Assembly (NCBI GenBank): GCA_963849695.1
Contig: CAWKIT010000004.1
Coordinates: 62,001-126,000 of the forward strand
DNA length: 64,000 bases
Direction of reading: 5' to 3'
From: DASSUW01 sp963849695
Lineage (GTDB): Bacteria > Actinomycetota > Thermoleophilia > Solirubrobacterales > Solirubrobacteraceae
Within the stretch, counting starts at the first letter, position 1. Each line of letters opens with the position of its first letter. Below, piece by piece: positions 33,728-42,011 of the stretch. The translations under genes and the position numbers were made by a program. Under the pieces are notes generated by a model. The model was not told the origin of the DNA. It did no database searches and saw only the letters and a program-made list of their open reading frames with translations.

Positions 33728-34277
33728 CAGCCGCCTCGCCCAGCTCACGCGCCGGCGCGAGCCGGCGCTCGAGCGGTGCGAGCTGTGCGGCGCGCCGATC
33801 GGGTCCGACCACCGGCACCTGCTCGAGCCGCAGGCGCGCGAGCTGCTGTGCGCGTGCCGCGCCTGCGCGCTGCTGTTCGATCGCGGCGGGCGCTATCGGC
33901 TCGTCCCCACGCGGCGTCAGCGGCTCGAGAGCGTGGGACTCACCGACGAGCTGTGGGAGGAGCTGCGGCTGCCGGTCGAGATCGCGTTCTTCGTGCGCAG
34001 CTCGGCGGAGGACCGCGTGGCGGCGTACTACCCGAGCCCGGTCGGCGCCACCGAGTCGCTGCTGACCTTCGACCTCGACGTGCTGCACACGCTGGAGCCG
34101 GACGTCGAGGCGCTGCTGGTCGACCGGCACAAGGGCGCGCGCGAGCACTGGATCGTGCCGATCGACGACTGCTTCCGGCTCGTCGGCCTGATCCGCACGC
34201 ATTGGCAGGGCATCACCGGCGGGCGTGACGTATGGGTCGAGATCGGCCGGTTCTTCGACGGCCTGGAGAGGAGATGA
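33717..34277 (+). CDS. DUF5947-family protein
   Basis: 186 residues. CELCGAPIGSDHRHLL and LLCACRACALLFDRGG form a likely four-Cys metal site near the N-terminus, followed by YRLVPTRRQRL and a conserved core (VEIAFFVRSSAEDRVAAYYP, TFDLDVLHTLEPDVEALLVD, GIRTHWQGITGG-like end). This family is found in Hhy hydrogenase clusters; function is unknown. The zinc-ribbon-like site suggests a metallochaperone, rubredoxin-like electron carrier or assembly role. GTG 33717 gives an 11-base overlap with the previous gene. Confidence 0.82.
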   Translation: MIADSRLAQLTRRREPALERCELCGAPIGSDHRHLLEPQARELLCACRACALLFDRGGRYRLVPTRRQRLESVGLTDELWEELRLPVEIAFFVRSSAEDRVAAYYPSPVGATESLLTFDLDVLHTLEPDVEALLVDRHKGAREHWIVPIDDCFRLVGLIRTHWQGITGGRDVWVEIGRFFDGLERR

Positions 34278-34278
34278 G

Positions 34279-34473
34279 ATGAAGCTGCCGTTCCGCAAGG
34301 TCGAGCGTGGCACGCACACCAAGGGCATCAAGCAGGGCAACGCCACGGGCGCCTACAAGAAGATGACCGGGCATCTCGACGACGGCCGCTCGACCGCCGC
34401 GCGGTCGACCGGCATCAACCCCGGCAAGGAGGAGCCGATCGACCCCCGGATGCCGAACCTTTCGCCGGGCTAG
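34279..34473 (+). CDS. 64-residue Hhy-cluster protein
   Basis: A basic, glycine-rich, probably disordered protein starting MKLPFRKVERGTHTKGIKQG and containing TGAYKKMTGHLDDGRSTAAR and a PRMPNLSPG end. No Cys or membrane segment. The ATG at 34279 follows the DUF5947 stop by one base with GGAGAGGAGATG upstream, and the position inside the operon supports translation. I do not know a named family. A longer frame starting at 34225 lies inside DUF5947 and is not preferred. Confidence 0.65.
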   Translation: MKLPFRKVERGTHTKGIKQGNATGAYKKMTGHLDDGRSTAARSTGINPGKEEPIDPRMPNLSPG

Positions 34474-34481
34474 GGGGTGCG

Positions 34482-35150
34482 ATGGAACATCGCTCCACAC
34501 GGAATGGGCCATCGGGCGGGGCCTCCACCGGCATCATTCCGGAGCTGAGCTTCAGCGTCGAAGGAGCCGAGCGCGTCGAGCACGCGGCGGTGCCGACGAT
34601 CGCGTTCGCGCTGGGGATCGCGAGCGAGCGACCGGTGCGATCGGTGCTGCTCGACGTCCAGCTGCAGATCGCGGCGCGCCGCCGGCCGTACGACAACGCC
34701 GCGCACGAGCGGCTGTTCGAGCTGTTCGGGCCGGTCGAGCAGTGGGGCAAGTCCCTGCGCACGCTGATGTGGACGCGCGCGACGCTCGTCGTCCCGCCCT
34801 TCACGGGCAACACCGTCGTCCAGCTCCCGGTCGCCTGCAGCTACGACCTCGACGTCACGGCCTCGCGCTATTTCGACGCGCTCGAGGACGGCGAGGTCCC
34901 GCTCGAGTTCCTGTTCTCGGGCACCGTCTTCTACGGTGCGCCGCTCCAGGCGGCCCGCATCTCGTGGGAGAGCGAGGCGGCGTATCGGATGCCGGTCGGC
35001 CTGTGGCGGGAGACCATGGACCGCTACTTCAACGGGACGGCATGGCTGCGGCTGCCGAAGCCGAGCCTCGACCGCCTCGCCGCCCACAAGTCCCGCCACG
35101 CGCTGGCCACGTGGGAGGACGTCGTCGACTCGCTGCTGCCGGAGCGCTGA
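34482..35150 (+). CDS. DUF6084-family protein
   Basis: 222 residues, soluble and beta-rich: PELSFSVEGAERVEHAAVPT, VRSVLLDVQLQIAARRRPYD, ELFGPVEQWGKSLRTLMWTR, VVPPFTGNTVVQLPVACSYD, EVPLEFLFSGTVFY. The pattern is that of DUF6084, a family tied to actinobacterial high-affinity hydrogenase operons. No catalytic residues stand out. The start ATG 34482 is nine bases past the previous stop; the next gene overlaps its stop by one base. Confidence 0.82.
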   Translation: MEHRSTRNGPSGGASTGIIPELSFSVEGAERVEHAAVPTIAFALGIASERPVRSVLLDVQLQIAARRRPYDNAAHERLFELFGPVEQWGKSLRTLMWTRATLVVPPFTGNTVVQLPVACSYDLDVTASRYFDALEDGEVPLEFLFSGTVFYGAPLQAARISWESEAAYRMPVGLWRETMDRYFNGTAWLRLPKPSLDRLAAHKSRHALATWEDVVDSLLPER

Positions 35151-35950
35151 TGGACCCCGTCCGCCAGATCGCCGATGCCGTGCTCTACGAGGGATACCTG
35201 CTGTGGCCCTACCGCCGCTCGGCGCTCAAGAACCAGAAGCCGTTCGGCTGGGGCGACCTCGATCCCGGCGAGAAGCCGCTGATGCGCGCGCAGTGCCTGC
35301 TCGAGGGCGGCGACCCCGCCGCCGTGGAGGTGACCGCGCGCTTCCTCCAGATGGTGGGGGACGAGGGGGTCGAGCGCGAGGTCGGGCCCGGGCCGATCGC
35401 GTTCCCGCCGCTCGCCGGCGAGCTGACGGTGGCGGCGGAGACGCTGGGGCCCGGCCTGCACCGCCTGACCGTCGAGCTCGTGTGCCGCGCGGGCAGCTTC
35501 CGCGCCGCCCACGCGATGCTGCGGACGGCGCGCGGCGGGTTCGTCTCGCTCACCGACCCGCCCGCGCGGCTGCGGGCGGCCGCCGAGGCGTGCGACAACG
35601 TCGGCGTCTGGCCGATCCTGGTCGGCGAGCCGGGGTCGGCGGACACGATGCTGTGCTCGCCGATCATCCTCGAGGACCACCCGCGGATCGCGCCCGAGAG
35701 CCCCGGCGACCTCTACGACGGCGGCGAGATCGACGGGCTGCTGACTTTGAGCATCATGAGCCTGACCGACGAGGAGAAGGCCGAGATCCGCGCCGGCGAC
35801 CCGCGGGCGCGCGCGATCCTCGAGCGCACGGAGTCGCTGTCGAAGGATGAGCTGATGCGCCTGCACGGCTTCCGGGTGGAGGGGGAATCCGCTGGCGCGG
35901 ATTCCCTTGCGAGTTCGCTTCGCGAACATCGCGGAGACGCTGCCCTATGA
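35150..35950 (+). CDS. Conserved protein of Hhy clusters, function unknown
   Basis: 266 residues starting MDPVRQIADAVLYEGYLLWP and continuing YRRSALKNQKPFGWGDL. A beta-rich middle (GPGPIAFPPLAGELTVAAET, GLHRLTVELVCRAGSFRAAH) leads to CSPIILEDHPRIAPESPGDL and a helix LSIMSLTDEEKAEIRAGDPR. The last roughly 22 residues (from about EGESAGADSLASSL) are encoded by two DNA hairpins and look like an added tail. The family has no name that I can give with certainty. It starts in the DUF6084 stop and overlaps the protease gene by four bases. Confidence 0.75.
   Translation: MDPVRQIADAVLYEGYLLWPYRRSALKNQKPFGWGDLDPGEKPLMRAQCLLEGGDPAAVEVTARFLQMVGDEGVEREVGPGPIAFPPLAGELTVAAETLGPGLHRLTVELVCRAGSFRAAHAMLRTARGGFVSLTDPPARLRAAAEACDNVGVWPILVGEPGSADTMLCSPIILEDHPRIAPESPGDLYDGGEIDGLLTLSIMSLTDEEKAEIRAGDPRARAILERTESLSKDELMRLHGFRVEGESAGADSLASSLREHRGDAAL
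35883..35927. repeat. Two adjacent hairpins in the 3' end of a coding sequence
   Basis: GGGAATCCGC (35883-35892) and GCGGATTCCC (35897-35906) form a perfect 10-bp stem with a 4-base loop. Six bases later GTTCGC (35913-35918) and GCGAAC (35922-35927) form a second stem. The pair resembles a REP-type element inserted near the end of the gene at 35150; its translation makes the gene's C-terminal tail. Confidence 0.6.
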
Positions 35951-36735
35951 GCGGGTACTGGGAGGAGCTCGAGCGGCCGGCGCCCGACGCCGTGGTGGTC
36001 GACGGGGTCGAGCTGCGCCGCCGCAGCCGGGTACGGCTGCGCCCGCGCGCCGGGGCGGACGTGTTCGACGTCGTGCTGGCCGGCCGGACCGCGGTGATCG
36101 AGGGGATCGACCAGGACCTCGAAGGCAACCTGCAGCTCGCGGTCACGGTCGACGACGACCCCGGTCGCGACCTCGGCGAGCGCCGCCAGCCCGGGCACCG
36201 GTTCTTCTTCTCGCCGGAGGAGGTCGAGCCGCTCGCCGGCGAGCCGGCGGAGGCGCCGGTCACCACGCGTGTGCTGGTGGCGGGCATCGGCAACGTGTTC
36301 CTGGGCGACGACGGCTTCGGGGTCGCGCTGGCCGGGCGGCTGGCGCGCGGCGAGCCGCAGCCCGGCGTCGAGGTCGTCGACTTCGGGATCCGCGGCATGG
36401 ACCTCGCCTACGCACTCCTGGGCGACTACGACGCGGCGATCCTGCTCGACGCCACGCCGCGCGGCGGGCCGCCCGGGACGCTGTACGTGATCGAGCCCGA
36501 GATCGAGGGCGTCGAGGCGCCCCCGGACGCGCACGGCATGGACCCGGTGCAGGTGCTCGCCCTGGCGCGGGCGCTGGGCGGGACGCCGCCGCGCACTCTG
36601 GTGCTGGGCTGCGAGCCCCGGAGCGCGGACACCGCGGGGGTTCTCAGCGAGCCGGTCCGCGCCGCGCTCGACGAGGCCGAGCGCATGGTGGCGACGTTGT
36701 TGGAGGAATTGACCGACGAAGGAGGATCCCGATGA
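35947..36735 (+). CDS. Hydrogenase maturation protease with N-terminal extension
   Basis: 262 residues. Residues about 98-255 are an HupD/HycI-type endopeptidase: VLVAGIGNVFLGDDGFGVAL (nickel-sensing acidic residue), VVDFGIRGMDLAYALLGDYD and AILLDATPRGG. Residues 1-90 form a separate beta domain (DGVELRRRSRVRLRPRAGAD, GRTAVIEGIDQDLEGNLQLA) that is absent from classic HupD and typical of this cluster type. It should cut HhyL after His574. ATG 35947 overlaps the preceding stop; DUF6893 follows with overlap. Confidence 0.9.
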   Translation: MSGYWEELERPAPDAVVVDGVELRRRSRVRLRPRAGADVFDVVLAGRTAVIEGIDQDLEGNLQLAVTVDDDPGRDLGERRQPGHRFFFSPEEVEPLAGEPAEAPVTTRVLVAGIGNVFLGDDGFGVALAGRLARGEPQPGVEVVDFGIRGMDLAYALLGDYDAAILLDATPRGGPPGTLYVIEPEIEGVEAPPDAHGMDPVQVLALARALGGTPPRTLVLGCEPRSADTAGVLSEPVRAALDEAERMVATLLEELTDEGGSR

Positions 36736-36833
36736 AGCTCATCGCCCTGGTCGTGGTGCTCGCGGCGGTCGCCGCGGCTTTCGCCTCGCAGCTGCCCGAG
36801 CTCCAGCGCTACCTGAAGATGAGGTCGATGTAG
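36732..36833 (+). CDS. DUF6893-type 33-residue membrane peptide
   Basis: The peptide starts MKLIALVVVLAAVAAAFAS and continues QLPELQRYLKMRSM: one membrane helix followed by a basic amphipathic tail. The R-Y-L-K-M/I-R ending matches the tiny DUF6893 family found in hydrogenase operons. ATG 36732 overlaps the protease stop (ATGA) after GAAGGAGGATCCC, an excellent ribosome site, and its TAG overlaps the hypB GTG. It could anchor the otherwise soluble hydrogenase at the membrane; that is inference. Confidence 0.75.
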   Translation: MKLIALVVVLAAVAAAFASQLPELQRYLKMRSM

Positions 36834-37513
36834 TGCACCGCGTGAAGGTGAGGGTCGTCGAAGACGCCCTCGACGCCAACAACACGATCGCGCGCGCGAA
36901 CCGCGACGACTTCGATCGCGCCGGGGTCACGGTCGTGAACCTGATGAGCGCGCCCGGGGCCGGCAAGACGACGCTGCTCGAGCGGGTGCTGCGCGAGCTC
37001 GGCGACGTGCGCGCCGGCGTGCTCGAGGGCGACGTCCAGGGCAGCTACGACGCCGACCGGCTGGCGAGCCTGCACGTTCCGGTCACCCAGATCAACACCG
37101 ACCCGGGGTTCGGCGGCGAGTGCCACCTCGACGCCAACATGGTGCGGAGCGCGGTCCCTGAGCTACCGCTCGACGACATCGACCTGCTGGTGGTCGAGAA
37201 CGTCGGCAACCTGGTCTGCCCGGCCGAGTTCCGCGTGGGCGAGGACGCGCGGGTGATGGTGTCCTCGGTGACCGAGGGCGAGGACAAGCCGCTCAAGTAC
37301 CCGCTCATGTTCCGCACCTGCGAGCTGGTGCTGGTCAACAAGATCGACCTGCTCCCGCACCTGGACTTCGACCTGGATCGCTTCCTGCACAACCTCGACG
37401 CCGTCCACCCAGGGGTCCCGCGCATGCTGGTGAGCGCCCGCACGGGAGAGGGCGTCGAGGCATGGCGCGACTGGCTGCTGGCGCTGCCGGCGCGCCGCGA
37501 GGTGGCCGTGTGA
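36833..37513 (+). CDS. hypB: Hydrogenase nickel-incorporation GTPase HypB
   Basis: 226 residues from GTG 36833. SIMIBI GTPase motifs: NLMSAPGAGKTTLLERVL (P-loop), EGDVQGSYDADRL, the metal site ECHLD, VVENVGNLVCPAEF and VNKIDLLPH. There is no N-terminal CxxCGC motif and no His-rich stretch, so it is the short form that depends on HypA and a nickel supply such as the permease at 41275. It shares a base with the following ATG. Confidence 0.96.
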   Translation: MHRVKVRVVEDALDANNTIARANRDDFDRAGVTVVNLMSAPGAGKTTLLERVLRELGDVRAGVLEGDVQGSYDADRLASLHVPVTQINTDPGFGGECHLDANMVRSAVPELPLDDIDLLVVENVGNLVCPAEFRVGEDARVMVSSVTEGEDKPLKYPLMFRTCELVLVNKIDLLPHLDFDLDRFLHNLDAVHPGVPRMLVSARTGEGVEAWRDWLLALPARREVAV

Positions 37514-38545
37514 TGCAGGCGCTCGCCTCAGGCCGGCGCCGTGAGGCCAACGCCTCGTGGTTCGCGGCCGAGGCGGAGCGGCTCGCGCGGCTGTGCGGGG
37601 AGATGGCGAAGCGGTTCGGGCGCGGCGGGCGGCTGCTGGCCACCGGCGACGTCTCGGACGCGCGGCACGTGGCGGTCGAGTTCGTGCATCCCGTGATCGT
37701 CGGCAAGCGGGCGCTGCCGGCGCTGGCGGTCACCGCGCGCGAGGTCGAGCTGCACGCCGAGCCCGACGACATGGTCATCGCATTCGGGGTCGAGGTGCCC
37801 GACACGCCGGCGCTGGTCATCGACCTCGACCCGCCCGCGGTCGATCCGTTCATCCGCCAGGAGCTGGTGGAGACGAGCTATCACCTGCTGTGGGAGCTCG
37901 TGCACGTGTTCCTCGAGCACGACGAGCGGAGAGTCCACGACACCGGCGCCGCGAGCTTCCTCTATCCCTTCCTCGGCGAGCAGGAGACCGACCACGAGGC
38001 CGTGGTCGAGGACGTGCGGCGCTCGATCCTGATGAAGGCGGAGGAGATCGGCGAGCTGCGGGCGCAGACGCTCACCGAGAACCGTGACGCCTTGGTGGCG
38101 GCGGCTGAGGCGGTGCGCGGGGCCGGCCGTGTGCTCGCGCTCGGGAACGGCGGCTCGGCCACCGACGCCACGGATCTCGTCGCCGACCTCGAGCGCGCCG
38201 GCCGGGCGGCGATCGACCTCACCGGCGATCCGGCGATCCTGACCGCGATCGCCAACGACGTCGGCGTCGAGGCGATCTTCTCGCGCCAGGTGATCGCCTA
38301 CGGGCGGCGCGGGCGACGCGCTCGTGGCCCTCTCCACCAGCGGCGGCTCGGCGAATGTGATCTCCGCGCTGGCGGAGGCCCGGCGGCGGGGGCTGGCCAC
38401 GATCGCGTTCGTCGGCTACGACGGCGGCCGCATCGCTGCCGAGGGGCTGGCCGACCACGTGGTGGTCACGCGCTCGCAGCACATCCCGCGGATCCAGGAG
38501 GCGCAGGCGAGCGCCTACCACGTCCTCTGCGAGCTCGTGCGGTGA
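37513..38545 (+). CDS. Double-SIS-domain protein (phosphoheptose-isomerase-like), frame broken near 38305
   Basis: About 344 residues once the break is repaired. The second half has the SIS core RVLALGNGGSATDATDLVAD, the EAIFSRQVIAYGR region, then in the +1 frame DALVALSTSGGSANVISALA and EAQASAYHVLCELVR. The first half (RLLATGDVSDARHVAVEFVH, EPDDMVIAFGVEVPDTPALV) looks like a degenerate SIS domain that has lost the GxGxS loop. GmhA-like genes are known within Hhy clusters; their role in hydrogenase biology is not established. One extra base in GGGCGGCGCGGG explains the break. Confidence 0.78.
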
Positions 38546-38976
38546 GCGAGATCGTCCACGCGACGCTGCGCGGGGCGATCGGGGCGATGGCGATGACCGG
38601 CGTGCGCGTGTTCGCCATGCACGCCGGCCTGATCCGCGAGGACCCGCCTTCGCGGCTGACGCGCAAGCGGGCGCACGGGCTGCTGGCGAAGGTGCCGCGC
38701 AAGCGGCGGCGGACGGTGATCGAGCTCGTGCACTGGAGCATGGGCGGCCTGTTCGGGCTCCTCTTCGGGCTGCTGCCCGACGGGATCCGGCGGCGCGCGT
38801 GGTCGGGGCCGGTGTACGGCGTGCTGGTGTGGATGGGCTTCGACGCGGTGGCGGCGCCGGCGCTGGGGCTGACCGAGCGCGACTGGCCGAAGGGCCGCGA
38901 GCGCGCGGTCTTCGTGGCCGACCACGCGCTGTACGGCTTCGTGCTCAGCGAGATGCGGGAGCGGCCGCGGGAATGA
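38542..38976 (+). CDS. YagU/DUF1440-like membrane protein
   Basis: 144 residues from GTG 38542, overlapping the SIS stop. Membrane segments near 8-28 (ATLRGAIGAMAMTGVRVFAM), 60-80 (WSMGGLFGLLFGLLPDGI) and 88-110 (SGPVYGVLVWMGFDAVAAPA), separated by a basic stretch KVPRKRRRTVIELVHW. The pattern suggests the YagU/DUF1440 group, but I hold that loosely. Its position before hypF implies a hydrogenase-linked role. Its stop overlaps the hypF ATG. Confidence 0.65.
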   Translation: MSEIVHATLRGAIGAMAMTGVRVFAMHAGLIREDPPSRLTRKRAHGLLAKVPRKRRRTVIELVHWSMGGLFGLLFGLLPDGIRRRAWSGPVYGVLVWMGFDAVAAPALGLTERDWPKGRERAVFVADHALYGFVLSEMRERPRE

Positions 38977-41275
38977 CGGCGGCGATCCAGCGGGTGCGGA
39001 TCCGGGTGGAGGGCGTCGTGCAGGGCGTCGGGTTCCGGCCATATGTGCACCGGCTGGCGACCGGGCTGGGGCTGGACGGGTTCGTCCGCAACGACGAGCG
39101 CGGCGTGGTGATCGAGGTCGAGGGCGACGGCGCGGCGGTGGCGGCGCTGCTCGCCCGGCTCCCGGCCGAGGCGCCGCCGCTGTCGTCGGTCGAGCGCGTG
39201 GTCACCGAGGCGGTGCCGGCGGGCGGCGCCCGAGGCTTCGTGATCGCGGCCAGCAGCGCGGGCGCTCCCGACGCGCTCGTCTCACCGGACGTCGCGGTCT
39301 GCGCCGACTGCCTGCGCGAGCTGTTCGACCCCGCCGACCGCCGCTACCGCTACCCGTTCATCAACTGCACCAACTGCGGGCCGCGGTTCACGATCGTGCG
39401 CGGTGTGCCGTACGACCGGCCGAACACCACGATGGCCGGCTTCACGATGTGCGCCGCCTGCGAGGCCGAGTACCACGACCCCACCGACCGCCGCTTCCAC
39501 GCCCAGCCCAACGCCTGCCCCGCCTGCGGCCCCAACCTAAACGCCACCTCAACGGGGTCTGACCCCGCGCGGGGTCAGACCCCCTTTATGCAGGGACCGT
39601 TGCGGTTTGCCGCGGAAGCGTTGCGAGATGGCGCGATCGTCGCCGTCAAGGGGGTCGGTGGGTTCCATCTCGCGTGTCTGGCGGCGGACGAGGAGGCGGT
39701 CGCGCGGCTGCGGGCGCGCAAGCACCGTGAGGAGAAGCCGTTCGCGCTGATGGCGGCCGACGTGCGGGCCGCCGGCGAGCTGGTCGTGCTCGGGCCGGTC
39801 GAGGCGGCGCTGCTGCGTGGGCGCGACCGGCCGATCGTGATCGCGCCGCGCCGTCGTGGCGCTCGCGTCGCGCGGGCAGTCGCGCCGCGCACGCCCGAGC
39901 TCGGCGTGATGCTGCCGTACAGCCCGCTGCACCACCTGCTGCTGCGCGACGTCGGCGAGCCGCTGGTGATGACGAGCGGCAACGTTTCCGACGAGCCGAT
40001 CGCCTACCGCGACGACGACGCGCTCGAGCGCCTCGGGCCGATCGCCGACCTCGTGCTCGGCCACGACCGCCCGATCCAGACCCGCACCGACGACTCGGTG
40101 CTGCGGGTCACGCGCGGCCGCCCGCTGCCGCTGAGGCGCTCCCGCGGCGCCGTCCCCAGCGTGCTCTCGCTGCCGGTCGCGGCAGGCCGGCACGTGCTCG
40201 CGACCGGCGCCGAGCTCAAGAGCGCGTTCTGCCTCGCCCGCGGGCGCCGCGCCTGGGTCGGCCACCACATCGGCGACCTCAAGAACGCCGAGACGCTGGC
40301 CTCGTTCGAGGAGGGGGTCGCGCATTTCGAGCGGCTGTTCGCGGTCGAGCCGGGAGTGGTCGCGCACGACCTCCATCCCGACTACCTCTCCACCACCTAC
40401 GCGCTCGCGCGCGAGGGCGTCGAGCACGTCGGCGTCCAGCACCACCACGCGCACCTGGCCGCCTGCCTGGCCGAGCACGGAGAGACCGGCCCGGCGGTCG
40501 GCGCCATCTTCGACGGCAGCGGGCTGGGGACCGACGGGACGGTCTGGGGCGGCGAGATCCTCGTCGGCGGCGTGCGCGGGTTCGAGCGCGCCGGCCACCT
40601 GTGGCCGGTCCCGCTGCCCGGGGGCGACCAGGCCGTGCGCGAGCCGTGGCGGATGGCGTGCGCATGGCGGTTGGCGGCCGGCGGTGACTCCCGGCCGCTG
40701 CCCGGGAGTGGACGCCGACCGCTGGCGCGCCGTGGCGCGGCTCGCCGAGACCGGCGTCGCAGCGCCGCCCACCACGTCGGTCGGGCGGCTGTTCGACGCC
40801 GTCGCGGCCCTGTGCGGCCTGCGGCTCGAGGTGACCTACGAGGGCCAGGCCGCGATGGAGCTGGAGGCGGCGTGCGACGCGTCCGAGCGCGGCGCCTACC
40901 CGCTCGAGTCGGTCGCCGGGCGTGCTCGACGCGCGCGAGACGATCCGCGCCGTCGACCGCGACGTCTCGCGCGGCCTCGGCACCGGCGTGATCGCCACCC
41001 GCTTCCACCACGCGCTCGCCGACGCGACCGCCGACGACTGCGCGCGCCTGGCCGCCGACCGCGGCCTCGAGCTGGTCGTCCTGTCCGGCGGCGCGTTCCA
41101 GAATCGCCGGCTGCTCGAGCGCACCGCCGGCCGCCTCGGCGAAGCCGGCCTGCGAGTGCTCGTGCCCGAGCGCCTGCCGCCCAACGACGGCGGCATCTCG
41201 TTCGGCCAGGCCGCGGTGGCGGCGAGCGTCGAACGCCACTCCTCCGACCGGGCGACCGTGGCGGCCGCGCGCTGA
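38973..41275 (+). CDS. hypF: Carbamoyltransferase HypF, two frame breaks
   Basis: HypF makes the CN ligands' precursor. From ATG 38973: acylphosphatase domain (IRVEGVVQGVGFRPYVHRLA), two zinc motifs (CADCLRELFDP with CTNCGPRFTI; CAACEAEYHDP with CPACGPN), a YrdC domain (VKGVGGFHLACLAADEEAVA) and a Kae1-like domain (VAHDLHPDYLSTTYALA, VQHHHAHLAACLAEHG, FDGSGLGTDGTVWGGEILVG). Frames change near 40703 (to VDADRWRAVARLAETG) and near 40919 (to VLDARETIRAVDRDVSRGLG), ending in LSGGAFQNRRLLERT and NDGGISFGQAAVA. A palindrome at 39554 adds about 19 residues between the zinc and YrdC domains. Confidence 0.9.
39554..39583. repeat. 30-bp perfect palindrome inside hypF
   Basis: GGGGTCTGACCCC (39554-39566), GCGC, then GGGGTCAGACCCC (39571-39583) form a perfect 30-bp palindrome. 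It is read in frame as part of SGSDPARGQTP-type sequence (TGSDPARGQTPF) in HypF. It is the fullest copy of the family that also occurs at 1102 and 47200. Confidence 0.85.
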
Positions 41276-42009
41276 TGGACGCCCTGTTCCAGCCGGTCGA
41301 ATCGCTCGACGAGTGGCTCACGAGCCTGATCGAGGGCGCGCCGCTGCTGGTCGCCCTGGCGATCGCGTTCGTGCTCGGGCTGCGCCACGCCTCCGATCCC
41401 GACCACCTCGTGGCGGTCAGCTCGCTGGTGGCCGCCGACGACGGCGACGTGCGCGCCGCCACCCGCCTCGGCGCCTGGTGGGGCTTCGGTCACGCGCTCA
41501 CGCTGCTGGTCGTCGGCCTGCCGCTGATCGCGCTCAAGGAGCAGCTGCCCGCCTGGCTCGAGCGGGGCGCCGAGACCGGCGTCGGCCTCGTGATCCTCGC
41601 GCTCGGCGTCCGCGTGCTGGTCAAGTGGCTGCGCGGCGACTACCGCGCGAGCCCGCACCACCACCACGAGCACGACCACCGCCACCTGCGCCACGGCGAG
41701 GGCAGCGCCCACCACCACCGCCACGTCCGCTCGCCCCGCCAGGCGTTCGGGATCGGCATGCTGCACGGCCTGGCCGGCACCGGCGCGGTCGTCGTGCTGC
41801 TGATCGCCGCACTGCCGGGGCGCGTCGAGGCCGCCGCGGCGCTCGCCGTCTTCGCGCCGATGTCGATCGTCTCGATGGCGATCTTCACGAGCGCCTTCGC
41901 GTGGGTCCTGACCCGCCCCGTCGTGGCTCCGCTCTACCGCACCGTGCTCGTCCCCGCTCTGGGAGCCTTCGGCCTCGTGTTCGGGCTCTGGTACGCGGGG
42001 ATCACGTAA
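41275..42009 (+). CDS. Nickel/cobalt permease (NiCoT/HupE-UreH-like)
   Basis: 244 residues with about six membrane helices. The metal-binding motif RHASDPDHLVAV (HAxDPDH) is in an early helix, a second motif GFGHALTLLVVG follows, and a long His-rich loop (HHHHEHDHRHLRHGEGSAHH) lies about 121-142. It probably supplies Ni(II) for HypA/HypB. It shares one base with the hypF stop and ends the hydrogenase operon; the AIM24 gene converges on it with a 2-base gap. Confidence 0.88.
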   Translation: MDALFQPVESLDEWLTSLIEGAPLLVALAIAFVLGLRHASDPDHLVAVSSLVAADDGDVRAATRLGAWWGFGHALTLLVVGLPLIALKEQLPAWLERGAETGVGLVILALGVRVLVKWLRGDYRASPHHHHEHDHRHLRHGEGSAHHHRHVRSPRQAFGIGMLHGLAGTGAVVVLLIAALPGRVEAAAALAVFAPMSIVSMAIFTSAFAWVLTRPVVAPLYRTVLVPALGAFGLVFGLWYAGIT

Positions 42010-42011
42010 GC

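Noticed and set aside
38290..40930. Programmed +1 frameshifting in the SIS gene and hypF
   Set aside because: No slippery site or stop codon at the shift points, and the same kind of break occurs in unrelated genes, so extra-base errors are more likely.
41800..42011. Terminator between the nickel permease and AIM24 genes
   Set aside because: Stops are two bases apart and no hairpin with a T-run was visible.
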